DNA from: Lithobates sylvaticus
Lineage: Eukaryota; Chordata; Amphibia; Anura; Ranidae
Direction of reading: 5' to 3'
Assembly: GCA_028564925.1 (NCBI GenBank)
Contig: CM053034.1
Span: 87,646,282-87,710,281 of the forward strand
Length of the DNA stretch: 64,000 bases
Part shown: in pieces, positions 11,690 to 23,519 of the stretch
Position numbering within the stretch: position 1 is the stretch's first letter
Layout of the letters: the number at the start of each line of letters is the position of its first letter
The notes under the pieces: generated by a model
The model's database searches: none
Told to the model about the DNA's origin: nothing
Seen by the model: only the letters and a program-made list of their open reading frames with translations
Position numbers and translations under genes: made by a program

Positions 11690-11871
11690 CATGGGGTTGA
11701 TTTACTAAAACTGGAGAGTGCAAAATCTGATGCACCTCTGCATAAAAAACAATCCATTTCCAGATTTTTTTTGTCAGTTTCATTGAACAAGCTGAAGTTA
11801 GAAGCTGATTGGCTACCATGCACAGCCGCACCAGATTTCACACTCTCCAGTGTTAGTAAACCAACCCCATG
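11690..11871. mobile_element. Miniature inverted-repeat element, 182 bp
   Basis: Ends are CATGGGGTTGATTTACTAAA and the near complement TTAGTAAACCAACCCCATG, with the inverted match running on through ACTGGAGAGTG / CACTCTCCAGT and GCAAAATC / GATTTCAC. No coding capacity. Target duplication not clear. Confidence 0.65.
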
Positions 11872-12075
11872 TCAAGAAGGAAATAAGAGGGGCACTCAAA
11901 GTCGGACCCCATCTCATGTAAACAATGAATGAAAGACGACTCTGGACTGGAGCACAATGTGGGTAAATGATAAGGGTATCTTAACTTTGCCATAGCTGCA
12001 AAGATTTTATATTTTCATTACAGCGTATATCATTTTATATCTAAAAGAGCTGCTGTTTTATTCTTTTGTTTTTAG

Positions 12076-12107
12076 AATGCACGGATGATGATGGAAAACG
12101 TTATAAG
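12076..12107 (+). other. Candidate 32-base host microexon
   Basis: The stretch TTTTATTCTTTTGTTTTTAG, an almost pure pyrimidine tract ending in AG, is followed by 32 bases and then the donor AAG|GTAGGT. In the one frame that reads through, the exon gives partial-codon, C-T-D-D-D-G-K-R-Y-K. Flanks 11880-12075 and 12108-12221 look unique rather than repetitive. I do not recognise the protein. A length that is not a multiple of three means that it would need to be spliced with matching phase (two bases plus ten codons). If real, the host gene runs on the plus strand and much of this window is its introns. Confidence 0.5.
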
Positions 12108-12221
12108 GTAGGTTTAACTCCTTACTGTTAGGATAATTGCTTTGACATAGCTGAGTCATTTCCATGATACTTCTTATTGGCACAAATAGCTAAACAGTTA
12201 AAGACATGAAGGTTTTGTCTC

Positions 12222-12887
12222 TTAACCACTTCAGCCCCGGAAGGATCTTCCCCCTTCCTGACCAGGCCATATTTTGCGATTTGGCACTGCGTCATTTTAA
12301 TTGACAATTGCATGGTCGTGCGATGTTGTACCCAAACAAACATATGTCCTTTTTTCCCCACAAATAGAGCTTCCTTTTCGTGGTATTTGATCACCTCTGC
12401 GGTTTTTATTTTTTTGCGCTAACAAAAAAAGAGCGACAATTTGGAAAAAAACACAATATTTTGTACTTTTTGCTATAATAAATATCCCTGAAAAAAAATT
12501 ATACAGCGATCAGAGCTAAACATAGCAACTGATTACTGTATAAATGTCACTGGCAGGGAAGGGGTTAACAATAGGGGGCGATCAAGGGGTTAACTGTGTT
12601 CCCTATGTGTGTTCTAACTGTGGGGGGAATGTGGCTGACTAGAGGAGGAGAGAGATCATTGTTCCTATGTAGAAACACACAATCTCTCTCCTCTCCCCTG
12701 ACAGAACTGGGATTCGTGTGTTTACACACACAGATCCCGGTTCTCGCTCTGTCACAAGCGAACACGTGTGCCCGTCGGTCATCGCATGCTACAGCGTCCT
12801 AAAGAGCCGACGTAAAGCTACGAAGGCTCACCCAGGGGAGCCAACCTGCCACAGTATAACTGTGGCGGCTGGTCGGGAATTGGTTAT
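12222..12887 (+). mobile_element. TTAA-flanked non-autonomous element, copy 2
   Basis: Starts TTAACCACTTCAGCCCCGG and ends GGTCGGGAATTGGTTAT (TTAA changed to TTAT). It is shorter than the neighbouring copy because part of the middle is missing. It shares the CATTTTAATTGACAATTGC-like, TTTTGCGCTA and GATTACTGTATAAATGTCAC blocks with the other copies. Confidence 0.65.
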
Positions 12888-12923
12888 AGCTCTATTAAAC
12901 CCAAAAATATATTATATTGCAGC

Positions 12924-13851
12924 TTAACCACTTCAGCCCCGGACCAATTGGCAGCCAAAGGACCAGGCCCCTTTTTGCGATTCGGCACTGCGTCGCTTTG
13001 ACTGACAATTGCACGGTCGTGCTACGTGGCTCCCAAACAAAATTGGCGTCCTTTTTTTCCCACAAATAGATCTTTCTTTTGGTGGTATTTGATCGCCCCT
13101 GCGGTTTTTATTTTTTGCGCTATAAACAAAAATAGAGCGGCAATTTTGAAAAAAATGCAATATTTTTTGCTTTTTGCTATAATAAATATCCCCAAAAAAT
13201 ATATAAATTTTTTTTTTTCTCAGTTTAGGCCAATACGTATTCTTCTACATATTTTTGGTAAAAAAAAAAAAAAATTGCAATTAGCGATTATTGATTGGTT
13301 TGCGCAAACGTTATAGCGTTTACAAAATAGGGGATAGTTTTATAGCATTTTTATTAATATTTTTTTTTTTACTAGTAATAGCGGCGATCAGTGATTTTTA
13401 TTGTGACTGCGACATTATGGTGGACACATCGGACATTTTTGACACATTTTTGGGACCATTGTCATTTATACAGCAATCAATGCCATTTAAATGCATTGAT
13501 TCCTGTATAAATGACACATGCAGTAGGGGGAGGGGAGGGGGCGGGGCTGACGTCATTGATCGGCTTTCCCGATGACAGGAAACAGCCGATTAATGACAGG
13601 CAGAGTAGGAAGCGCGGGGAGAGGTTTGTTTACACAGACCTCTCCCTGTTCTTCAGCTCTGTGACCCGATTGCGGGACACCAGCGGCGATCAGGTCCGCT
13701 GGTCCTGCGGCCGTGGTCACGGAGCTCCCGACCGGGTCGCGAGCGCGACCCACGGCTAGGCTTTTAAAGGGCCACGTACCTGTACGTGGTTTTGCCTAGC
13801 TGTGCCATTCTGCCGACGTACATCGGTGTGAGGCGGTCGGGAAGCGGTTAA
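12924..13851 (+). mobile_element. TTAA-flanked non-autonomous element, copy 3
   Basis: Bounded by TTAA at 12924-12927 and 13848-13851. Left end CCACTTCAGCCCCGGAC, right end GGTCGGGAAGCGG; the outer CCRCTTC is inverted at both ends. At 928 bp it is one of the longest copies. It has A and T homopolymers in the middle and a GC-rich right third with small palindromes (ACGTACCTGTACGT). No transposase. Confidence 0.7.
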
Positions 13852-13874
13852 CAATCATTGTGGCGGCTGAATCA

Positions 13875-14300
13875 GTTTTAATTTCTTTGGCTTTTTCCCT
13901 CTATTTTCACCTGGTGATCTGGCTTTTAACACACCTCCTGTATTAGTAAGACATCACTGTGGATGAATGAGCACAGAAAGCCCAGCAGATGGCATTTTTA
14001 GTCTGGGAGGGGGGAGGGTAGTGTTAAATGTATTAGCAGATTTAAATACCTACTGTAACTAATTGAAACCAAACTCTAGCTTCCATTTTATAATTTGTTA
14101 CAGCAAACCGTTTTTTTCCATTCGGGATAAAGATTTTGCATGAATAAATAAATGCTGATCATTTTAACCTCCCAGGCCAGTGTTAAATTGTTTGTCTCAT
14201 CCATCATGTAAACTAATATATTCTGCTGGAGAGCTTGTGCTTTTGAAAAACAACAAACTTGCTGGTTCATCAGATAAAAATAAAAGAAAGAAAGCCGCAA
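13875..14300. repeat. Direct repeat, copy A (about 425 bp)
   Basis: Shares an ordered series of phrases with 14335-14960: TTTTCACCTGGTGATCTGG, CACACCT..TGTATTA, CAGTCTGGG..GGAG, GTTA.ATGTA.TAGCAGATT, GTTACAGCAAACYGT, CCAGTGTTAAATKGT, and a final AAAATARAAGAAAGA. Probably two insertions of one unclassified element or an old tandem duplication. Confidence 0.6.
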
Positions 14301-14334
14301 AAAGAAAATTTATACTAAATGTTTAAGTATTTTT

Positions 14335-14960
14335 TTGGTTCTTTCCTTCTGTTTTCACCTGGTGATCTGGCCAGTAGCACACCTGTATTATATAGACACC
14401 ACTTTGGACAGCAGCATTGTCAGTCTGGGGGGAGAGGAGTGTTAGATGTACTAGCAGATTGAAATACAGTAAGGCCCCGTTCACATTTGAGTGATACTAC
14501 CGTGTCACACGTTTGGCGCTTTTTTGCATTTTTTTTAGCCCTTTAGTGGGGTGACAATACTCATTTGAATGGACCTCCCTCCACACTAAAAAATGCACTA
14601 AAGAAGCTCATGTACCATATTCTGGACATGAGCAAAGTGCATTTTTGCACATTTTTCACATTTGAAGTGCAATTAAGAACTAATGGTACCTCAAGCGCGC
14701 CATATATTTTAGCACGTTTTTCTCGTGTTTGCAGAAACACAGCAAGATAAAAAGCTAAATTTCTGCTCGCGTATCTGCTATGCCCAGGTGTGAACAGGAC
14801 CTAACAAATTGGAGCTGAACTCCAGCTAATACTTTGTAATCAGTTACAGCAAACTGTGTTTTCCTTTTGATCATTGCAAGCACCCCTGCCAGTGTTAAAT
14901 GGTCTGCCTCATCCCTGTAAGTGCAAGAGACTTACTGGCTGGGTCACCAGACGAAAATAG
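14335..14960. repeat. Direct repeat, copy B, interrupted
   Basis: Second copy of the repeat at 13875-14300. The extra length is explained by the miniature element 14473-14801 inserted in it. Confidence 0.6.
14473..14801. mobile_element. Harbinger-type miniature element, 329 bp
   Basis: Terminal repeats GGCCCCGTTCACA and TGTGAACAGGACC, flanked by TAA at 14470-14472 and 14802-14804. Removing it makes repeat copy B collinear with copy A, which supports the boundaries. Confidence 0.7.
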
Positions 14961-15192
14961 AAGAAAGACTTATAATGAAAATTAATGCAGCCGTCACATC
15001 TAAGAACTGCTAAGCTGCAATATAATATATGACTGTATATGGGCAATGATGTCACTGGGTCAGTACCCCTCTAAAATCCATACCAAACACAAAGAGCCTG
15101 GTTTAAAAAAGGGGGTAACCTCACTTTTTGTTTTAATAAACATGTAAGTGAATGGGGGCATTGATGTCATTGCCTACACCCGCTGGCATCCT

Positions 15193-15665
15193 TAAAGCGA
15201 AGCTCCACACAAAAGGGGAAGCTCCACTTGTTCGCATCCTCCCCCACCCCCCTTCCACTGTCACATTTGGCACTTTTTTGGGGGAAGGGGGAGCGGGTAC
15301 CTAGTTTTCACAGTTATGTGCTCCCATTTCTGGGTAAGATCGCCTATTGGTGATATACGACATTAAGGCCCCCCTACTCTTTCCCTTCGCTGATTTCTGG
15401 GACACACACATGTCCCAGAAGATAGCGGAACCATTCAGAAAATGCAGGGCAACATGCGCAGTAGGAAACCGGCTGTGAAACCTGAAGGCTTCATTGTCAG
15501 TTTCCCTTACTTACAATGCCCAAAGCCAATTGCCGAATTAGCTTGAGGTGCTGGCCTAACGAGATCCCTGGACAGGTAAGTGTCATTATATTAAAAGTCA
15601 GCAGCTACAGTATTTGTAGATGCTGACTTTTATATAGATATATTTTTTTTACGACTGGAGCTATG
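15193..15665. repeat. Fragment related to the TTAA element at 16141
   Basis: Starts TTAAAGCGAAGCTCCACAC and contains the AGTCAGCAGCTACA...TGCTGACTTT hairpin also present at 16171-16213. The right end is not flanked by TTAA. 14961-15192 is unassigned. Confidence 0.4.
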
Positions 15666-15679
15666 CCAATTGACATAGT

Positions 15680-16062
15680 TCAGCTACTTTCACACTGGGA
15701 TGTTGGGAGTGTCGGTGGTAAAGCGCTGCTATTTTTAGCGGCGCTTTACCGTAATTTTTGTGGAGGTTTTCAAAAGGGTTAAAACCACCCACAAAGTGCC
15801 ACTGCAGCGGCTCTATGCAGGTGGTTTGGCACGCTGCCTGTTGATTTCAATGGTCAGGGGCGCTTTAGGAGCAGTATATACCCCGCTCCTACAGCGCTGC
15901 AAAGATACGGCTTGCAGGACTTTTTTTGGCATCCTGCCAGCGCACTGCTCCAGTGTGAAAGCACTCGGGTTTTCACACTGGAGTGAGAGGAGAGACGCTT
16001 TACAGGCGCTATTTTGAGTGCTGTAGCGCCTGTAAAGAACCTCAGTGTGAAACCAGGCTTGA
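15680..16062. mobile_element. Miniature element, CTTTCACACTG family, copy 1
   Basis: Ends CAGCTACTTTCACACTG and CAGTGTGAAACCAGGCTTG are imperfect inverted repeats. The interior repeats GGCGCTTTAC / GTAAAGCGCYGCTA blocks in both orientations, shared with 16990-17364. An inner TCCAGTGTGAAAGC...TTTTCACACTGGAG hairpin lies at about 15949-15986. Confidence 0.6.
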
Positions 16063-16140
16063 AGTAATACAGCTATAATGCAAACAGGTAAATGTTCGAG
16101 CTTTCATCTAAAAGGCCAGAATTCGTGTTTGCACTGACCC

Positions 16141-16592
16141 TTAAAGTGGGGTGCCCCTTAAAAAAATGTTTTTAAAGTCAGCAGCTACAAATACTGCAGC
16201 TGCTGACTTTTAATAATCGGACACTTACCTGTTCCAGGGTCCAGCGATGCGGGGGAACGAAGCCCCCCCTCGTTCTCCGCTCTGCTCGCGGCACCGGCAT
16301 CCTTACTGTGAAGCCACAGCCGGGCACCCACTGCGCATGCGTGAGCGGCTCCACGCGCCGTGATACGCCGCATAGTCATCTGGGACCTGTAACTTGTTCC
16401 AGATGACTGACTGCGCCGAGGGGAAGTGATGTCAGTGCCCGGGCACTGAAGGAGGCAGACTACGAGGGACCCCCTAGCAACAGGCATTTAGAGGTGAGTG
16501 AAAAAATATTTTTTTTACAATAATTTTTATTTTTATTTTTTTTAGGAATTTTAAGCCATTTTTATTTTTTTTTTGTGGAAACACCACTTTAA
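16141..16592. mobile_element. TTAA-flanked miniature element, 452 bp
   Basis: Bounded by TTAA at both ends. Left TTAAAGTGGGGTGCCCC and right GTGGAAACACCACTTTAA are inverted. A 17-bp-arm hairpin (AAAGTCAGCAGCT / AGCTGCTGACTTT) lies near the left end. No coding capacity. Confidence 0.65.
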
Positions 16593-16989
16593 GCTCATAC
16601 CTCTAGTTGTTATGGTAGTCATGGAGAGTGCATTTCAAAGCTCACTGATTAACCATTTTTCTACCATGGTACGTTTATAACCAAAAGTATAGTGGACTAT
16701 CATATAGCCACCAATGTTTATAAACGTCACTGTAAAAACAGCCCTGAGGCTTACTCCTGCACCTCTCAATAGCTGTGAACTGAGTGATCGCAAACACAGT
16801 GTACCGAGCCAATCCAAGTGGCCCTGTAGCATGTGATCACTCTGATAACCAATCGCAGTGATCATATACTACTGTTTTTACATTGTTATTCCCTCTCCTT
16901 CTGACAACACAGGAAGGGGAGAAATCATATTAATTAATGAATTGGGAATGGGAAATGAATGAATCAGCAGCTTCTGATCCATTCTATAA

Positions 16990-17364
16990 GGCTGCATTCA
17001 TACTGAGGCGGGCAGGCTCCGGCAGTAAAGCGTCGCTATATTTAGCACTGATTTACCGTTGTTTTAGCGCCGCTATAAAATAGGGTTAAACCGTCCGCAA
17101 AGCACCGCTGCAATGGCGCTTTGTCTGTGGGTTTGCAGCGCTGCCCCGTTGTTTTCAATGGGAAGGGGTGAATACACCGCTCCTACATCGCTCCAAAGAT
17201 GCAGCTTGCAGGACTTTTTTGACCATCCTGCAAGCGCACCGATCCAGTGTGAAAGCCCTCGGGGCTTTCACATTGGAGTTAATTGAGCAGCTCTTTCAGG
17301 GCGCTTTGCAGGTGCTATTTTTAGCACTTTAGCGCCTGCAAAGTGCCTCGTTGTGAAAGTAGCC
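16990..17364. mobile_element. Harbinger-type miniature element, CTTTCACACTG family, copy 2
   Basis: Ends GGCTGCATTCATACTGAGG and CCTCGTTGTGAAAGTAGCC, flanked by TAA on both sides (16987-16989, 17365-17367). Interior like 15680-16062. 16593-16989 and 17365-17822 show no supported gene. Confidence 0.65.
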
Positions 17365-18859
17365 TAATTTCCACTGACCTTAAGCTTGTTTTCTTACCCC
17401 TTTTTGTTAACCCTCTTGTCCTACACATATAAGCTTCAACCTTTCTTTGATTGTGATCTGTTCATTAACCCCTTACCTCCCACATTCTGCACATCTACAC
17501 AGAAGCGTATCATTAAATGAGTGGGCCCGTGTGCAAGATCAAGAGTGGGCCTCAGGCACTGGCAAATTAAGAAATGCGGAGAGGAGTGTGGAGTGTATGG
17601 CGGTGGGTAGTATGTGTCCAAACAGCAATACGTCAAAATCTCCAATTACTGATGTTTTAAATAAACCGTGGTTGGAGTTTAAGGACGAGTTTGCTAATTT
17701 GACAGAACACAGGCAGCAAATCTGAGGCTCCGGCTGTAAATATTGAGGAGCCTTTATATACAGCAGAGCAGCCAGTTAATAACAACCCTGACATAAGGCA
17801 TCTGGAATTAAAGAAGAGATAGCTGGGGAGTAGGGATGAGCCGAACACCCCTGGGTTCGGTTCGAACCAGAACCTTCGAACCGACCGAAAGTTTGCGCGA
17901 ATTTTCGAACCCTATACGTTATAATGGACGCGAACGTTCGAAATCAAAAGTGCTAATTACAACGGCCAATATGCATGTTAATGTCATAAAACAGGTTTGG
18001 GGACCCGGGTCCTGCCCCAGGGGACATATATCAATGCAAAAAAAACTTTTAACAACTAACGTTTTTTCGGGAGCAGTCATTTTAATGATGCATAAAGTTA
18101 AAAAAAAAAAGTGAAATTTTCCTTTAAATAGGGGTGTCTAAAGTATGCCTGTGAAGTGGCATGTGTTTCCCGTGTTTAGAACTGCCCTTGCACAAAATGA
18201 CATTTGTAAAGGAAAAAAAGAAGCCATTTAAAAACACTTGCGGCTTTAATGGCATGTCTTGTCCTGGCTGAAAATCTTTGAGAAAAATGGCATGGCTACC
18301 CCATCACCCCCCCCCCCACCCCAGCCCCTTTGGGTCTTGTATGGATATTAAGGGGGACCCCGCACCCAAAATAAAACCCTATACCTACAACCCTATATAC
18401 TCTGAACAGCAGTATATAGGTGGTGCAAACAAGACACGGACTGTAGGTTTGTTCTTAAGTAGAATCTGAACAGGTACATTATGAAGTGTAGCTCCATCCC
18501 AAAAAAAAATCTATTTTTAAGCTTTTTGGAGAACATAGGGAGGGGTTATCACCCCTGTAACATTTGCTGTCTTTGCACATCTGTTCAGAACATGTCACCT
18601 CACTTTCCGTCCCAATGACAAATGTTTTTGGAAAAGTGGGGTTTGAATTGAAACAAGGATTGGTGATAAAGCATCAGTAGGGAGGAGATACCTTTTTTCC
18701 CAAATTAAATCTAACAGCATAGAATTTCCCTTCCTAGGGGTAGATTTCCTCTCACTTCCTGTTTTCTCTTTCCGTTTGCAAGTAGGAGTCGTTTGTAAGT
18801 TGGATGTTTGAAAGTAGGGGCCTGGCGTATATACTCTGCAGAAATTTGCCCTATTAGAT

Positions 18860-20115
18860 GTTGGTGTAGCCACAAGACTGGTGGGCACAGGAATGGGCCC
18901 TGCTGTGAGTTAATAGATCAAGATTTGTACTTGCATGCACCTGTTGAACGGGCAGAAAAATTGGGCCTTTGGTGGTGGTGGACGGTGTTGCCACAAGACT
19001 GTAAGCCCTCACAGTTACTCTTGGTGGGCGCAGGAATGGGCCCTGCTGTGAGTTATTAGATCAAGATTTGTAATTGCATGCACCTGTTGAACAGGGCAGA
19101 AAAATTGGGCCTTTGGCGGTGGTGGTGGACGGTGTTGCCACAAGACTGTAGGCCCTCATAGTTACTCTTGGTGGGCGCAGGAATGGGCCCTGCTGTGAAC
19201 TATTAGATCAAGATTTGTAATTGCACGCCCCTGTTAAACAGGGGCTGAAAAATTGTGCCTTAGACATTGGTGCTGGTGCCACAACACTGCAACCCCTCAC
19301 AGATACTGTACTCTTAGCACAGCAATGAGACCTGTTGCAAAGCATTGCCTAAAAAATTGTAATTACACGCCCCAACAGGGGCTAAAAAATTGTGCCTTAG
19401 GCACTGGTGCCACAACACTGCAACCCCTCACAGATACTGTACTTGGAGCAGAGCAGTCACACGTGTTGCGAAGCATTTTTTAAAAAAATTGTAATTACAC
19501 GCCCCTGTTAAACAGGGGCTGAAAAATTGTGCCTTAGGCACTGGTGCTGGTGCCACAACACTGCAACCCCTCACAGATACTGTACTTGGAGCACAGCAGT
19601 CACACGTGTTGCGAAGCATTTTTTAAAAAAAATTGTAATTACACGCCCCTGTTAAACAGGGGCTGAAAAATTGTGCCTTAGGCACTGGTGCTGGTGCCAC
19701 AACACTGCAACCCCTCACAGATACTGTACTTGGAGCACAGCAGTCACACGTGTTGCGGAGCATTTTTAAAAAAAATTGTAATTACACGCCCCTGTTAAAC
19801 AGGGGCTGAAAAATTGTGCCTTAGGCACTGGTGCTGGTGCCACAACACTGCAACCCCTCACAGATACTGTACTTGGAGCACAGCAGTCACACGTGTTGCA
19901 AAGCATTTTTTTAAAATATTGTAATTACACGCCCCTGTTAAACAGGGGCTGAAAAATTGTGCCTTAGGCACTGGTGCTGGTGCCACAACACTGCAACCCC
20001 TCACAGATACTGTACTTGGAGCACAGCAGTCACACGTGTTGCGAAGCATTTTTTTAAAAAATTGTAAGTACACGCCCCTGTTATACAGGGGCTGAAAAAT
20101 TGTGCCTTAGGCACT
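18860..20115. repeat. Tandem repeats in the hAT 3' region
   Basis: Two related arrays. 18860-19230 has about three variable units (120-147 bp) with GCCACAAGACTG and GGAATGGGCCCTGCTGTGA. 19230-20115 has about six units of 143-144 bp, each with ACACGCCCCTGTTAAACAGG, TTGTGCCTTAGGCACTGG and CAACCCCTCACAGATACTG. Unit copies are nearly identical. The same blocks occur in the second hAT copy (53450-54480), so they belong to the element. Confidence 0.85.
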
Positions 20116-20225
20116 GGTGTGGTGGCATGGATCATTGAGGAGGAGGAAGAGGATAGTCAGTGAACATAACAGGACAGTCACTCAGCATCAGCATAGGCAG
20201 TCTTGAAGGGATGTGACATTATAAA

Positions 20226-23200
20226 TTATTCCGTTATATCCGCTTCAGGTGCCTGGTAGCTGGTGGTGATCCAAGACTGATTCATTTTGATGAAGGTCAG
20301 TCGATCAACCGAGTCGGTGGACAGGCGCACCCTATGATCGGTGACAAATCCTCCAGCAGCACTGAATGTGCGTTCGGAAAGAACGCTGGAGGCAGGATAG
20401 GCCAGTAGCTCAATTGCATACTGTGCAAGCTCTGGCCAGTGATCCATCCTCAGGACCCAGTAAGCCAGAGGATTTTTGGTGGGAAAGGTGTCCAAGTCTG
20501 ACCTTGCCCCAAGGTATTCCTGCACCATGTATATCAGACGCTGGCGATGGTTGCTGGAACCGATCATACCTTGGGGCTGCGGACTAAAAAATTGTCTGAA
20601 CGCATCGGTCAGACGTCCACCTTCCCCACCGCTCCTTCTGCTACTGACCGAAGCCTCAGCAACTCGTCGCCCAGGACCAGGAGTTTGTAACCTCCCAGTT
20701 TCTGGGAACGCGTTGCACAGACCTTTCTGCAAGGCCTCCCTGAGATGTCTAATCCTCTGCTCCCTCTGCGACGGTAAGATAAGGTCCGCAACCTTACCCT
20801 TGTACCGTGGATCAAGGAGAGTGGCCAGCCAGTAATGGTCCCTCTTCTTGATCCGAAGAACACGAGGATCCTTCCGCAGGCTTTGCAGGATCAGGGAGGC
20901 CATGCAGCGTAGGTTAGCTGAGGCATTCGGTCCGGAGTCTTCTGGGTCACTGAGGATGACATGATCGCCAGCCACCTCCTCCCAGCCACGTACAAGTCCA
21001 CTGGTTTGTTGGGACTGTACATCATCCCTAAAAGACTGCTGCTGCTGATGCTGAGTGCCAGGCTCCACCTCCATGCTCACACAATCCCTCCTCCTCCTCC
21101 TCATCCTCTCCTCATCCTCTTCCTGTGTGATGGGTGGGACAGAAGGAACACTGTCCGGATAAAGGGAACCTTGAGAGGCAAGGAAGTCCTCCTCTTCCTG
21201 CCTCTGTTCTGCCTCAAGTGCCCTGTCCATTATCCCACGCAGCGTATGCTCCAACAGGTGGACAAGAGGTACAGTGTCACTGATGCATGCACTGTCACTG
21301 CTCACCATCCTCGTGGCCTCCTCAAATGGTGAGAGGACAGTGCATGCATCCCTGATCATGCTCCACTGACGTGGGGAAAAAAAAACAAGCTCCCCTGACC
21401 CTGTCCTGGTGCCGTAGTCGCAAAGGTACTCATTGATGGCCCTCTGCTGCGTGTGCAGTCGCTGCAGCATGGCCAACGTTGAGTTCCACCTGGTGGGCAT
21501 GTCACATATTAGGCGGTTCTTGGGCAGGTTCAGCTCCTTTTGCAGCTCAGTCAGCCGAGCACTGGCATTATAAGATCGGCGGAAATGCACACAGACTTTC
21601 CTGGCCTGCCTCAGGACATCCTGTAAGCCTGGGAACCTGCCCAAGAACCGCTGCACCACCAGGTTGAGGACGTGAGCCATACAGGGCACATGGGTGAGCT
21701 GCCCCTGTCGCAGGGCGGAGAGGAGGTTGGTGCCATTGTCAGAAATGACCATTCCTGGCTTAAGCTGGCGTGGCGTCAACCACCTCTCGGCCTGCCCCTG
21801 CAGAGCTGCCAGAACCTCTGGCCCAGTGTGGCTCCTGTCCCCCAAACACACCAGCGCAAGCACGGCATGGCATCTTTTTGCCTGCGTACTTGCGTAGCCC
21901 CTTGTACGCCTACGGAGCACCGCTGGTTCCGAGGACAGAGCACTGGAGGAAGAAGAAGAGGAGGGGGGGTGGAGGAGAGAGGTGTGTCACAACCAGTAGC
22001 AGTAGTAGCATTTTGGAGGCGTGGTGGCGGAACAACCTCCAACACTATTGCACCTTGTCCTGCATCCCTCCCAGCTGCCAATAGAGTGACCCAAAGGGCC
22101 GTGAAAGAAAGGTAACGTCCCTGTCCATGCCTGCTGGACCATGAGTCAGCGGTAATATGCACCTTACCGCTGACCGCCCTGTCCAGCGAGGCATGGACAT
22201 TGCCTTCCACATGCCGGTAGAGAGACGGAATCGCCTTCCGTGAAAAAAAGTGGCGTTTGGGAACCTGCCACTGAGGAACCGCACATTGAACAAACTCACG
22301 GAAGGGGGCCGAGTCTACCAACTGAAAAGGCAGCAGTTGAAGTGCTAGCAATTTAGCCAAGCTAGCATTCAACCGCTGGGCATGTGGATGGCTGGGAGTG
22401 TACTTCTTTCGACGGTCCAGCAGCTGGGGCAGGGAAATTTGCCTGCTACTATCGGACGTCGGTGTACTGCAAGTACTTGGTTGTGACACACCTAATTCTA
22501 CACCTTCAGTCCTCTCACAGCAGCTTTCAGAGAGGACTGAAGATGTAGTGGGGATGGAGATCCCAGCTGATGAGGAGCAAGGAGAGGTCCGCTTAGTTCT
22601 TTGGTGTGGGTCTTTTATGTGTGCCTGCCAACGAGCTGCATGGCAGGTCGACATATGTCTGCTCATGCTTGTGGTGCCCAAGCGGCTGATGTTTTGGCCA
22701 CGCGAGATACGCTTGAGACAAATATTGCAAATAGCAGTGGTGCGATCTGATGCACTCGTCTCAAAAAAGGCCCACACCAAAGAACTTTTCTGATAACGTG
22801 CAGAGGCAGCGCCCTGCACAGGCGGAGCTCTGCAGTGTTGTACAGTTGCTGTGCTGCCCTCTAGCTGGCCTCCAGGGGGCATCCTGCCTCGTTGAACATG
22901 TGACGCCGCATCCTCCTCCTCCTCATCCTCATCCTCTCTCCCTCCAGGCACCCACGTGGCGTCAGTGACCTCATCATCCCCTCCCTCTTCACCACTAGAG
23001 CAAACCTGGCAGTAAGCTGCAGCTGGTGGAACAGTACTGGCAGATTGCTGTCCTTCAGCATCCCCTCTCTCTGCGCGCACACTACTGACTTCCTCAAGCT
23101 GGGTATCATCATCCGAGCCTTCGAATCGTTGGGCATCCTCCTGGAGCATGTACCCAACACTGTGCTCAAACAGTTCGGGGGACTCCTCAGGAGGACATGG

Positions 23201-23509
23201 TGGGTCTAGGGAAGGGGTGGCTGATGATGCCATTGAGTACGCGTTGGCAGCTGCTCTGCCAGTACCCTGAGCCTGGGTGAGAGAGGATGAGGAGGATGAG
23301 GAGGGCTTGGTCATCCATTCTACCAAGCCTTCAGCATGATGCGGCTCCACATGTCCAGCTGCCGAAAACAAAGACGCGCGTGTCCCATGGTCACGTGCTG
23401 ATGACGATGCACGATCACGTCCACGGCCACGGCCACTAGAAACAGAGCCTGCCTGCCCTGTGTTCTTGGCTCTGCATGCTCTGCCTCCCCTTGGCGGTCT
23501 TCCAGCCAT
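20226..23509 (-). pseudogene. hAT transposase with BED zinc finger, one frameshift
   Basis: Cuts and pastes the surrounding element in the nucleus. The start is ATG at 23509 (MAGRPPRGGR). An acidic, Ser-rich N-terminal region (residues 1-230) leads into a BED-type finger at about 245-300: VWAFFETSASDRTTAICNIC, C-x2-C, then H-x4-H in RHMSTCHAARW. Next come DSWSSRHGQGRYLSF (first catalytic Asp region), ISDNGTNLLSAL with CMAHVLNLVVQ (second Asp and the hAT C/H motif), RWNSTLAMLQRL, and the C-terminal dimerisation block NPLAYWVLR...YPASSVLSERTFSAAG. The two long open stretches (23509-21776 and 21920-20226) overlap in different frames. The break is a C-run near 21962-21968 that has seven C where the related copy at about 51620 has five. 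Otherwise about 1090 codons stay open. Confidence 0.9.
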
Positions 23510-23519
23510 TGTAGTCGGT

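Noticed and set aside
20961-22115. Plus-strand open frames opposite the hAT transposase
   Set aside because: They are antisense shadows of the transposase gene and contain no motif.
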